Shown here: positions 1 through 5,426 of the stretch, piece by piece
Numbering within the stretch: position 1 is the first letter of the stretch
Layout of the letters: every line of letters begins with the position of its first letter
DNA from: Clostridia bacterium
Lineage (GTDB): Bacteria; Bacillota; Clostridia; Oscillospirales; CAG-272
NCBI GenBank assembly: GCA_017612655.1
Contig: JAGAFM010000104.1
Span: forward strand, 1-5,426
Direction of reading: 5' to 3'
Length of the DNA stretch: 5,426 bases
The notes under the pieces: model-generated
What the model was told of the DNA's origin: nothing
Database searches by the model: none
The model's input: only the letters and a program-made list of their open reading frames with translations
Translations under genes and position numbers: made by a program

Positions 1-31
1 ACACATCGGCGCGGTCCGTCGGCATTTCCTG

Positions 32-58
32 AAAAAACAAACCGGGCGCACGCCCGGT
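32..58 (-). terminator. Rho-independent terminator of the tRNA-Gly gene
   Basis: Read on the minus strand, a perfect 7-bp stem (ACCGGGC / GCCCGGT, at 52-58 and 41-47) closes a 4-base loop and is followed directly by TTGTTTTTT. This is the classic intrinsic terminator layout. It starts 33 bases downstream of the tRNA 3' end at position 91, so the tRNA is very probably a single-gene transcript. Confidence 0.88.
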
Positions 59-90
59 CTATACCTTTCATCAAAGCCCGTCAGTCTGAG

Positions 91-161
91 AGCGAAGTAC
101 GGGAGTCGAACCCGCCTCCTCGGCTTGGGAAGCCGATGCACTACCGATGTGCGAACTTCGC
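91..161 (-). tRNA. tRNA-Gly, anticodon CCC
   Basis: The minus strand folds into a complete 71-base cloverleaf. The 7-bp acceptor stem GCGAAGT / ACTTCGC pairs fully. The D arm is GCAC / GTGC with a 7-base loop containing GG. The anticodon stem TCGGC / GCCGA holds the loop TTCCCAA, so the anticodon is CCC (plus-strand 127-129) and reads the glycine codon GGG. The variable loop has 4 bases. The T arm GCGGG / CCCGT carries the TTCGACT loop and has one G-U pair. The discriminator base is U, as is usual for bacterial tRNA-Gly. CCA is not encoded (the next bases are CTC), so it must be added after transcription. Its own promoter and terminator flank it. Confidence 0.97.
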
Positions 162-226
162 TTTATTCTACTCTCTCAGCGGCCGCCGAAGTCCCTTCAA
201 CGGACACCGGAGAAATAGACCCTTTG

Positions 227-255
227 ATTGTATCAGCCTTTTTCGGCCTTGTAAA
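227..255 (-). promoter_or_regulatory. Sigma-70-type promoter of the tRNA-Gly gene
   Basis: On the minus strand, TTTACA (250-255) and TACAAT (227-232) are separated by exactly 17 bases, a strong housekeeping-promoter match. Transcription would begin near position 220, giving a leader of about 60 bases to be removed by RNase P. It is back to back with the GH13 promoter; the two -35 boxes lie about 45 bases apart. Confidence 0.82.
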
Positions 256-286
256 GAAGTTTTTTCGCCGGAAAGCCTTTCCTGAA

Positions 287-304
287 GCCAAAACGGCCGT
301 TGGC
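287..304. promoter_or_regulatory. Palindrome overlapping the GH13 -35 box, possible operator
   Basis: The perfect 10-base palindrome AACGGCCGTT lies at 292-301. It is flanked by GCC on the left and GGC on the right, with slightly unequal spacing. Its right edge overlaps the first bases of the -35 hexamer TTGGCA at 300-305. A dimeric repressor bound here would block RNA polymerase. Sugar-hydrolase genes in Bacillota are often controlled by LacI- or GntR-type regulators, but no regulator gene is in the window and the site matches no specific consensus I can name. The operator role is inference. Confidence 0.3.
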
Positions 305-328
305 AGAGGGGCAAAAAGGGGCTATAAT
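300..328 (+). promoter_or_regulatory. Sigma-70-type promoter of the GH13 gene
   Basis: TTGGCA (300-305) and a perfect TATAAT (323-328) are separated by 17 bases. The predicted start site is near 335, giving a leader of about 25 bases before the ATG at 360. The promoter decides the gene start: the in-frame TTG at 300 is part of the -35 box and the in-frame ATG at 327 overlaps the -10 box, so neither can begin translation from this transcript. Confidence 0.85.
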
Positions 329-346
329 GACAAAAAATACACCGAG

Positions 347-352
347 AGAGGG
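347..352 (+). promoter_or_regulatory. Ribosome binding site of the GH13 gene
   Basis: GAGAGG lies 7 bases before the ATG at 360. It is the only Shine-Dalgarno-like sequence placed correctly for an in-frame start downstream of the promoter. Confidence 0.75.
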
Positions 353-359
353 AAACACT

Positions 360-1940
360 ATGCCTGCCTGGTTGAAAGACGCCGTATTCTATGAGATCTA
401 TCCGCAGTCCTTTTACGATACGAACGGGGACGGGATCGGGGACATTCCGGGAATCGAAGCGAAGCTCGACTACGTGAAAAGCCTGGGATGCAACGCGATC
501 TGGCTGAATCCGTGCTTCGATTCGCCCTTCATGGATGCGGGCTACGACGTGCGCGACTACAAAAAGGTGGCGCCGCGCTACGGGACCAACGAGGACCTGG
601 AGCGGCTGTTCCGCACGGCGCATGAAAAGGGCATCCATATCATTTTGGACCTGGTGGTGGGGCACACTTCCGACCAGCACGAGTGGTTCCTTTCCTCGAA
701 AGACCCGGACCAGAACGCGTACAAAAACCGCTACGTCTGGACCGACTCGGTCTGGAACGCGCCGCAGGAATACAAATGGGAGCGCGGCCTTGCGGACCGG
801 GACGGCAGCTACATGGTCAATTTCTTCAGCTCGCAGCCCGCGCTGAACTATGGCTTCAAGGAGATCACCTACCCTGAGTGGCAGCTTCCGACGGACCATC
901 CGGACTGCCGCGCGACCATCGAGGCGGTGAAGGACGTCGTGCGCTTTTGGCTTGACCGCGGCGCGGACGGCTTCCGCGTGGACATGGCGGATTCTCTCGT
1001 GAAAAATGACGACGACAAAAAGTCCGCGACGTCTGCAATCTGGCGGGAGATCCGCCAAATGCTGGACGAAGAGTACCCGGAGGCGGCTTTCGTCTCCGAG
1101 TGGTCCTACCCCGAACTCGCGCTGAACGCGGGTTTCCATGTGGATTTCGTGCTGGAGCACGGCGACAACTGGTATCACGCGCTGTGCCGCTCCGGCGCCT
1201 GGGGCCCCGAAGGCTATGACCCGATTTTCAAGGCCGATGGGAAGGCCGACGTCACGCGGAACCTCGCGAAGATGCTCAAATCGATCGAATTCGCGCAGGG
1301 GAAGGGCTACCTCAGTTTCATCACCTGTAACCACGACACCCCGCGGCTTAGTGCGCTCCTCGCGCCTTCGGAGATCCGGCTCGCGTCCGCATTTTTAATG
1401 CTTCTCCCGGGCGTACCCTTCGTTTACTACGGCGACGAGATCGGCATGCGCTATCAGGACGGTCTCCGCTCGAAGGAGGGCGGTTATCAGCGGACCGGGA
1501 GCCGGACGCCCATGCAATGGGCGCCGGGCGCGAACCTGGGCTTCTCGACGGCCCCCGCGGAGGATCTGTACATCCCGGTCGACCCCGCCGCCGACGCCCC
1601 GACCGTCGCCGCAGAGGAAAATGACCCGGATTCCCTCCTGTATCTGTTCCGCCGCGTCCTCGCCTTCCGGAGAAAGCACGAAGAGCTGCACGCGGACGGC
1701 CTTCTCACGCCGGTCTTCGTCGAAGACGGCCGGTATCCCTTCGTTTTCCGCCGCGGACATTTCCTCATCGCCGTGAACCCCACCCTCAAGGAGGGCACGG
1801 CTGAGATCGAAGGCGCCCAGAAAGGCACCCTGGTCTTCCTCGCGGAAGGAAAGCCCGGGAAGAGCATGCCCGCCGTGGAATTTGCCGACGGCAAGATCAC
1901 CCTCGGCCCGCAGGTCCTGGCCGTGTTTGAGGTGCGGTAA
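360..1940 (+). CDS. GH13 family alpha-glucosidase-like enzyme
   Basis: This is a 526-residue glycoside hydrolase of family 13, close in length to oligo-1,6-glucosidases, maltases and trehalose synthases (about 550). The (beta/alpha)8 barrel spans roughly residues 1-430, with domain B inserted around 103-170 and a beta-sandwich domain C at the end. Visible motifs are the QSFYDTNGDGIGD calcium-loop type segment (16-28), AGYDVRDY (60-67), region I DLVVGH (97-102), region V QPALNYG (159-165), region II GFRVDMA with predicted nucleophile D208, region III SEW with acid/base E247, region IV CNHD with transition-state stabiliser D326, YYGDEIG near 359, and SRTPMQW (381-387). All three catalytic carboxylates are intact, so activity is likely. 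Two conserved positions are altered: the Asn before His in region I is G101, and the Asp of QPDLN is A161. There is no signal peptide, so it should act in the cytoplasm on imported oligosaccharides. Family assignment is firm. Substrate (maltose, isomaltose, sucrose or trehalose type) and hydrolase versus transglycosylase activity cannot be told from the sequence. Confidence 0.93.
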   Translation: MPAWLKDAVFYEIYPQSFYDTNGDGIGDIPGIEAKLDYVKSLGCNAIWLNPCFDSPFMDAGYDVRDYKKVAPRYGTNEDLERLFRTAHEKGIHIILDLVVGHTSDQHEWFLSSKDPDQNAYKNRYVWTDSVWNAPQEYKWERGLADRDGSYMVNFFSSQPALNYGFKEITYPEWQLPTDHPDCRATIEAVKDVVRFWLDRGADGFRVDMADSLVKNDDDKKSATSAIWREIRQMLDEEYPEAAFVSEWSYPELALNAGFHVDFVLEHGDNWYHALCRSGAWGPEGYDPIFKADGKADVTRNLAKMLKSIEFAQGKGYLSFITCNHDTPRLSALLAPSEIRLASAFLMLLPGVPFVYYGDEIGMRYQDGLRSKEGGYQRTGSRTPMQWAPGANLGFSTAPAEDLYIPVDPAADAPTVAAEENDPDSLLYLFRRVLAFRRKHEELHADGLLTPVFVEDGRYPFVFRRGHFLIAVNPTLKEGTAEIEGAQKGTLVFLAEGKPGKSMPAVEFADGKITLGPQVLAVFEVR

Positions 1941-2102
1941 GAGGGCTGTTTTGCCTGCAGATCTGTCATTTTGTGGAAAACAGCTGTCCCAAAAACCGAT
2001 CGGAACGTGTCTAAAGGGGTAAGAGGCAAAACACGACATTTTCAAGGGATGATTCGTATTCACATCGAGGGGGTTCTGTGTACTTCCCGAGAGGAGCGCA
2101 GC
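1941..2102. other. Non-coding gap with overlapping inverted repeats
   Basis: This 162-base gap separates the GH13 stop from the first lipoprotein. TGTTTTGCCT (1947-1956) is a perfect 10-base reverse complement of AGGCAAAACA (2024-2033). The overlapping GCTGTTTT (1945-1952) also pairs perfectly with AAAACAGC (1977-1984), so the two pairings exclude each other in one RNA. Short palindromes CAGATCTG (1958-1965) and CCGATCGG (1996-2003) lie between. No U-tract follows either hairpin, so neither is a clear terminator. No convincing promoter is visible; the best match, ACGACA (2033-2038), 18 bases, then TATTCA (2057-2062), is weak. A lipoprotein promoter must lie here unless there is read-through from the GH13 gene. 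Confidence 0.45.
2092..2096 (+). promoter_or_regulatory. Ribosome binding site of the first lipoprotein
   Basis: AGGAG lies 6 bases before the ATG at 2103. Together with the signal peptide that begins exactly at this ATG, it rules out longer in-frame starts further upstream (such as TTG at 1971), which would bury the signal peptide. Confidence 0.85.
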
Positions 2103-3467
2103 ATGAAACGTTTTCTCATATTCTTTTTGATCGCAGCGCTGTCCGCCGGACTGCTTTATGGCTGCAAAAGCCCGGAGGAACCGGCAACAGAGCCGGTCAG
2201 CGAAGCGACGACGGAGAATCATACGACGGCAGCCCCAGAGACTGATGCACCGACGGAGGCTACGGAGACAGAGACCGAAACACCGGAAGAGACCTGGCTC
2301 GTTCCGACGGGCTTCCCGTACGATGGGATCATCAGCGAGTTCCGGTTGTTCTACAACGGGACGCTGTATCTCGGAACGGGCATCAGGCAAAGCCTGCCTG
2401 AGGAGGCCGAATTCGTAGGCAAGGTCGCATCCATTGACACGGAAAACATTCCGGACGAGGAGTTTGAAACCTCCTATCTGTATGTCGGGATGGATATTTA
2501 TTCCCTGAACTCCGGGAAAATGCTTTTTGCAAAATACGACTCGACGCGCCTTATGCTGTTCGAACCCTATACGGGAGAACCGGAAGACCTGAAGGGAAGG
2601 GGAATTCCCGAAGTTCCCGACCTGAAACCGAAGCTTTACGCCGAGGTGAGCCCTGGCCAGGTTTTCCGTATTACTGTTTTACCGCAGGTGGACCGGGATG
2701 CCGTTTTTGAAATGGAGCGCTATGTGACCCAGTATCAGATCGGCATCCTCTATGACACGATCGCCGAGAAAGCCTTTTCGGTCTATGTGGAAAAGGAGAG
2801 CCTGGACACTCAGTCAGCATATGATTGGATGTATCTGCTTATGGGGCCGGACGGGGTGCTGAGCGTTGAGAGGCCGCAGGACGTGTTCCCCGGCCAGAAA
2901 CTGTCCAACTACCGATACGGACCGGAAATCATACTGGTCGGCGGCGTGACAGAAAATGATCCCGTGAGCGGCTGGTCCGAGTACGCGACGATGGAAGAAG
3001 CGCTGAAAGAAGCAGCAAGAGCGATCGACCCCTTTGAGGATTTTACTTTCGAGATTCCCGAAAATGATCTGGAGAAGGTCTATCGTGTCGGAATCGGACA
3101 TTATATGACGGTTATGGAAGTCATTTTCCTGGAGAACGGCGAAGAAGTGTACCGTGTCAGGAAAGGCCGCGGCTACGGCGATCCGAGCGGCGACACCGAA
3201 CACACCGTTCGCTATGCGAGGATCGACGACGCACCGGACGCGCTGGAGACCTTCTTCAAACACGACGGAGACATGAACCTCTTATATACGGCGTACAGAT
3301 CCTATCACGACTGGAGTTATTCGGTCACTTCGGTAAAGGGGCTTTCGGAGGAAGAAATGCTGAAGCTCTTTACGGATGACAAGCACACGCATCCGGAGGT
3401 GCAGGATTTTCCGAACAGCCGCGAGATCACGGATTATCTGCCGGAGAACTGGGAGAACAGAACGTAA
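2103..3467 (+). CDS. Predicted lipoprotein with DUF4367-like domain (upstream paralog)
   Basis: This is a 454-residue protein of unknown function, predicted to be anchored on the outer face of the membrane. The signal peptide is MKR plus a hydrophobic stretch, ending in the lipobox LLYGC with lipidated C21; Tyr at -2 is less usual than Ser or Ala. A Thr/Glu/Pro-rich tether covers residues 22-64. Three modules follow. Residues 79-156 (starting EFRLFYNG) resemble small domains seen in clostridial lipoproteins. Residues 186-259 form a predicted beta-alpha-beta-beta-alpha-beta unit. Residues 314-423 carry FTFEIPEND, EVIFLENGEEVYR, RKGRGYGDPSGD and a WSYSVTS...LSEEEM ending, a pattern I associate with DUF4367. 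A short tail ends the protein. It aligns with the next gene from about residue 186 onward. The DUF4367 link is from remembered pattern, not a search. No enzymatic motif is visible; surface sensing, binding or a spore/envelope role are all open. Its third codon positions look less GC-rich than those of the GH13 gene. Confidence 0.85.
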   Translation: MKRFLIFFLIAALSAGLLYGCKSPEEPATEPVSEATTENHTTAAPETDAPTEATETETETPEETWLVPTGFPYDGIISEFRLFYNGTLYLGTGIRQSLPEEAEFVGKVASIDTENIPDEEFETSYLYVGMDIYSLNSGKMLFAKYDSTRLMLFEPYTGEPEDLKGRGIPEVPDLKPKLYAEVSPGQVFRITVLPQVDRDAVFEMERYVTQYQIGILYDTIAEKAFSVYVEKESLDTQSAYDWMYLLMGPDGVLSVERPQDVFPGQKLSNYRYGPEIILVGGVTENDPVSGWSEYATMEEALKEAARAIDPFEDFTFEIPENDLEKVYRVGIGHYMTVMEVIFLENGEEVYRVRKGRGYGDPSGDTEHTVRYARIDDAPDALETFFKHDGDMNLLYTAYRSYHDWSYSVTSVKGLSEEEMLKLFTDDKHTHPEVQDFPNSREITDYLPENWENRT

Positions 3468-3493
3468 CAAAGGAACCGCTACGAACATGTGAC

Positions 3494-3500
3494 GGGGAGG
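3494..3500 (+). promoter_or_regulatory. Ribosome binding site of the second lipoprotein
   Basis: GGGGAGG lies 6 bases before the ATG at 3507, where the signal peptide begins. An in-frame GTG at 3489 lies upstream of this site and is therefore not the start. Confidence 0.85.
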
Positions 3501-3506
3501 ACGCAG

Positions 3507-4967
3507 ATGAAACGCTTACTCATTTTCATACTGATACTGGTCCTCGGGACAGGGCTTCTATCGGGCTGTACGGGCCCGGAGGAACCCGCTTCCGGCGCGG
3601 AGACGACTGTGCCGCAGGACATCGACGGCACGCCGGGCGCCAAAGAGACCACCGAAGCGGCCCCGGAGACCGACGCGCCGACCGAGGCGCCTCAGGAAAC
3701 GACGACGGAGGAGCCGGCGGAACCGACGACAGAGGAACCTACGACCGATATCGCCCGTATCCCGCACTGGGAACTTCCGCCGGAACGGTTGTTCAGAATC
3801 GAACTTTACCCGGACATGGACAGAGACGTCGTGATCGCCCATGTTCTCGAGAAATACAACGTGGTTCTTCTTCTGGAGTATTTGGCGGAGAAGGGCTTTG
3901 GCGTTTACACAAAAGATCTTCTGACGGATGAGGAGGCTTGGGAACTGATGATCGATCTTTCGGAAGAGAATGGCGTAAGTTACGTATTCAGGCCGCAGTC
4001 ACCGATCGGAGAGCCCGGCGGCAAGAACAATCAGACATTTCCCGGTCAGAAGATCAATTATTACAAGACCGGTCCGGAAATGATGCCTCTGGGCGGCTGG
4101 GATCCGAATGACCCGGAAAGCGCCGGAAAGGAAAATCCCTGGAGGGAACATAAAACGCTGGAGGAAGCGGAGAAAGCCGTTGGATTCACATTTGAGATCC
4201 CGGAAAATGATCTTCAGAAAGTCTACAGGACGCTGGGGACGGACATGATCGAAGTGCTCTTCCTCGAGAACGGAGAAGAAGTCTATCGCTTGAGGAAAGG
4301 CGTTGGCTACGGAAACATCAGCGGAGATGACCGGAAGTTCGCCAACAGAGGATCGGCGGGGTCGGGAAGCTCCATGATCATGACCGGCTACGGAAGCATG
4401 GCGGAAGACGCGTTTGAGACTTACAGGCTGCTTTACCGGACCTATACGGATTACAGCTATTCGATCTCTTCGGTTGAGGCCATGCCGGGCGAAGAGATGC
4501 AGAAGCTGTTTACAGACGACAAACACACCCGCTCGGAAGCGGAAGAGCATCCGAACAGCGTAGAATATGAGTGGTATTGCGAAAACTACAAAGAGGGCGT
4601 TCAAATCTTACCGGAAGATAAGATTCCGCCGGAGGATGAAATGACGAAACCGGAACTGGTTTTCCCGAAACAGGGCGAGTACGGGCAGCAGTTTTCGCCC
4701 AATACGCTGACAATTCAGCTTGATCCGAGGTACAACAAGGAGACTGTAATCGAGGTCCTTTTAAAGAAGTTCCCGGTGGAACTGAAGTATCGGTTCCGGC
4801 TGGACAGCAACCTGATCGCGATTCGGACGACGGAAGATCTCACGGACGCGGAGTTTGCCGAATTGGCCAGGGAGATCTACGCGATGAAGGGCGTCAGAGG
4901 TCTCAGCCGGGATATGAAAAATCAGCCGGACAACCCGCCGATGGAGACCGGCGCGGTGGACATCTAA
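3507..4967 (+). CDS. Predicted lipoprotein with DUF4367-like domain and duplicated flanking module (downstream paralog)
   Basis: This 486-residue protein is a paralog of the gene 39 bp upstream and is probably translated from the same mRNA, as no promoter or terminator is seen between them. The signal peptide ends in a canonical lipobox LLSGC with C21. A Thr/Glu/Pro-rich tether runs over residues 22-81. Module A (95-164, starting LFRIEL) matches residues 186-259 of the upstream protein. A conserved FPGQK linker follows at 178-182. The DUF4367-like domain spans 227-335 and shares FTFEIPENDL, FLENGEEVYR and KLFTDDKHT with its neighbour. The C-terminal extension contains a second copy of module A (401-473, starting LTIQLDP) that the upstream protein lacks. 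The upstream protein's first domain (79-156) is absent here. The predicted location is the outer membrane face; the function is unknown. The paralogy is seen directly in the sequence; the DUF4367 label is inference. Confidence 0.87.
   Translation: MKRLLIFILILVLGTGLLSGCTGPEEPASGAETTVPQDIDGTPGAKETTEAAPETDAPTEAPQETTTEEPAEPTTEEPTTDIARIPHWELPPERLFRIELYPDMDRDVVIAHVLEKYNVVLLLEYLAEKGFGVYTKDLLTDEEAWELMIDLSEENGVSYVFRPQSPIGEPGGKNNQTFPGQKINYYKTGPEMMPLGGWDPNDPESAGKENPWREHKTLEEAEKAVGFTFEIPENDLQKVYRTLGTDMIEVLFLENGEEVYRLRKGVGYGNISGDDRKFANRGSAGSGSSMIMTGYGSMAEDAFETYRLLYRTYTDYSYSISSVEAMPGEEMQKLFTDDKHTRSEAEEHPNSVEYEWYCENYKEGVQILPEDKIPPEDEMTKPELVFPKQGEYGQQFSPNTLTIQLDPRYNKETVIEVLLKKFPVELKYRFRLDSNLIAIRTTEDLTDAEFAELAREIYAMKGVRGLSRDMKNQPDNPPMETGAVDI
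4707..4925 (+). repeat. Second copy of the alpha/beta module within the downstream lipoprotein
   Basis: Residues 401-473 repeat the module at residues 95-164 of the same protein (nucleotides 3789-3998). Both run: a beta strand (LFRIELYPD / LTIQLDPRY), a helix starting with acidic/basic residues then VI (DRDVVIAHVLEKY / NKETVIEVLLKKF), two strands (GFGVYTKD / LIAIRTTED), a helix beginning LTDEEAWEL / LTDAEFAEL, and a last strand (GVSYVFR / GVRGLSR). The similarity is at protein level only; the DNA has diverged, so this is an old duplication. Confidence 0.75.
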
Positions 4968-4992
4968 ATTATTTGGAAGACATTTTTCACGG

Positions 4993-5014
4993 AGCGGCGC
5001 CCCAGGGCGCCGCT
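4993..5014 (+). terminator. GC-rich hairpin, probable terminator of the lipoprotein unit
   Basis: AGCGGCGCC (4993-5001) and GGCGCCGCT (5006-5014) form a perfect 9-bp, almost all G/C stem around a 4-base loop, 25 bases after the second lipoprotein's stop codon. Position and stability suit transcription termination. The following bases, TCTCATTG, are a poor U-tract, so termination may be partial or need a factor. Confidence 0.55.
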
Positions 5015-5019
5015 TCTCA

Positions 5020-5048
5020 TTGACAGAAAGCCCTTTTCGTGCTACGAT
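5020..5048 (+). promoter_or_regulatory. Sigma-70-type promoter of greA
   Basis: A perfect TTGACA (5020-5025) and TACGAT (5043-5048) are separated by 17 bases. The start site would be near 5055, giving a leader of about 40 bases. The -35 box begins only six bases after the preceding hairpin, so greA has its own promoter independent of the lipoprotein genes. Confidence 0.82.
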
Positions 5049-5063
5049 TTCGAGCAATGCTGA

Positions 5064-5078
5064 AGGGTGAAAAACCCT
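5064..5078 (+). promoter_or_regulatory. Small hairpin in the greA leader
   Basis: AGGGT (5064-5068) and ACCCT (5074-5078) form a 5-bp stem around GAAAA, ending 6 bases before the greA ribosome binding site. It may stabilise the short leader or tune translation. It is short enough to be chance. Confidence 0.25.
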
Positions 5079-5095
5079 GTGGAAAGAGGTATGAA

Positions 5096-5426
5096 ATGGC
5101 AGAGAAGAAAAGTGTTCTGACAAAATCCGGCGCGGAGAAGCTTCAGGCGGAACTCCGGGAACTGAAGGAAGTCCGCCGCGCGGAGATCGCGGAGAAGATC
5201 AAGGAAGCACGGGCGCAGGGCGACCTGTCCGAGAACGCGGAATACGACGCCGCGAAGGACGAGCAGGCCGAGATCGAGTCCAGGATCGCCGAGATCGAGA
5301 ACACCCTGAAGAATTCCGAACTTGTGCAGGAAGCCACGGATACCAAGACGGTCTTCGTTGGCGCGAAGGTGACCGTCCGCGAGGAAGGCGAAACCGAGGA
5401 CGAGGTGCTTTACATCGTCGGCTCCA
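5096..5426 (+). CDS. greA: Transcription elongation factor GreA (5' part, cut by window end)
   Basis: GreA binds in the secondary channel of RNA polymerase and stimulates cleavage of the backtracked transcript, rescuing stalled elongation complexes. The first 110 residues of about 158 are present and in frame to the window end. Residues 1 to about 78 form the antiparallel coiled coil, rich in Glu/Lys/Ala. Its tip carries the family signature GDLSENAEYDAAK at 42-54, with the acidic pair D43 and E46 that matches the metal-holding Asp41 and Glu44 of E. coli GreA. From about residue 84 the FKBP-like C-terminal domain begins (VFVGAKVTV, then YIVGS). The start is ATG at 5096, with AGAGG at 5085-5089 six bases upstream; an out-of-frame ATG at 5091 is too close to that site and stops after nine codons. 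The gene has its own promoter, and the remaining C-terminal third lies beyond the window. Confidence 0.97.
   Translation, partial: MAEKKSVLTKSGAEKLQAELRELKEVRRAEIAEKIKEARAQGDLSENAEYDAAKDEQAEIESRIAEIENTLKNSELVQEATDTKTVFVGAKVTVREEGETEDEVLYIVGS

Noticed and set aside
300..359. Longer GH13 start at TTG 300 (20 extra residues) or ATG 327
   Set aside because: These codons lie in the -35 and -10 boxes, upstream of the predicted transcript start, and lack a ribosome binding site. Family homology begins right after the ATG at 360.
125..394. Plus-strand 89-codon open frame starting inside the tRNA
   Set aside because: It overlaps the tRNA on the opposite strand, both promoters and the GH13 start, and has no ribosome binding site or family resemblance.
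168..1334. Long minus-strand open frame (388 codons) antisense to the GH13 gene
   Set aside because: It mirrors a GC-rich coding gene, runs through the tRNA promoter region, shows no recognisable domain and is unusually rich in Arg, Val and His. The plus-strand frame has full GH13 motifs.
1947..2033. Miniature inverted-repeat transposable element with 10-bp ends
   Set aside because: The flanking bases (GAGGGC before, CGACAT after) show no target-site duplication and only one copy is in the window, so a mobile element cannot be supported.
1395..2390. Minus-strand open frame (331 codons) spanning the GH13 3' end and the first lipoprotein 5' end
   Set aside because: It is antisense to two well-supported genes and the gap between them, with no family motif and Arg-rich composition typical of a shadow frame.
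3558..4604. Minus-strand open frames antisense to the second lipoprotein
   Set aside because: They are shadows of a gene with a clear signal peptide, lipobox and paralog. The Arg-rich stretch is simply the complement of the Thr/Glu/Pro tether codons.
5091..5120. Nine-residue open frame starting at ATG 5091, overlapping the greA start
   Set aside because: The ATG is only one base from the Shine-Dalgarno sequence, too close for initiation. The spacing fits the greA ATG at 5096 instead.

Overview
The window looks like a chromosomal segment of a moderately GC-rich member of the Bacillota (class Clostridia). Four things suggest this: a GreA with a typical Bacillota-style tip motif, lipoproteins with long Thr/Glu/Pro-rich tethers after the lipobox, strong AGGAGG-type ribosome binding sites, and a tRNA gene without an encoded CCA end. 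No mobile element, CRISPR array or phage gene is visible.

Layout. (1) Positions 32-255, minus strand: a complete tRNA-Gly(CCC) unit with its own promoter, gene and rho-independent terminator. (2) Positions 300-1940, plus strand: a near-consensus promoter, then a cytoplasmic GH13 alpha-glucosidase-like enzyme of 526 residues. All three catalytic carboxylates are present, but two usually conserved motif positions are changed. (3) Positions 1941-2102: a non-coding gap with overlapping inverted repeats that could form alternative hairpins. (4) Positions 2103-4967, plus strand: two adjacent paralogous lipoproteins of 454 and 486 residues, 39 bp apart and probably co-transcribed. They are mosaics of three kinds of module: a small N-terminal domain only in the first, an alpha/beta module found once in the first and twice in the second, and a DUF4367-like domain in both. 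(5) Positions 4993-5426: a GC-rich hairpin that probably ends the lipoprotein unit, a strong promoter six bases later, and the 5' part of greA, cut by the window edge.

The genes do not form one obvious pathway. The GH13 enzyme would cleave or transfer glucosyl units of imported oligosaccharides inside the cell. The lipoproteins are predicted to sit on the outer face of the membrane and have no assigned role. The tRNA and greA are housekeeping. The part most worth attention is the lipoprotein pair, where a tandem duplication has been followed by gain or loss of whole modules, including an internal repeat in the second protein.
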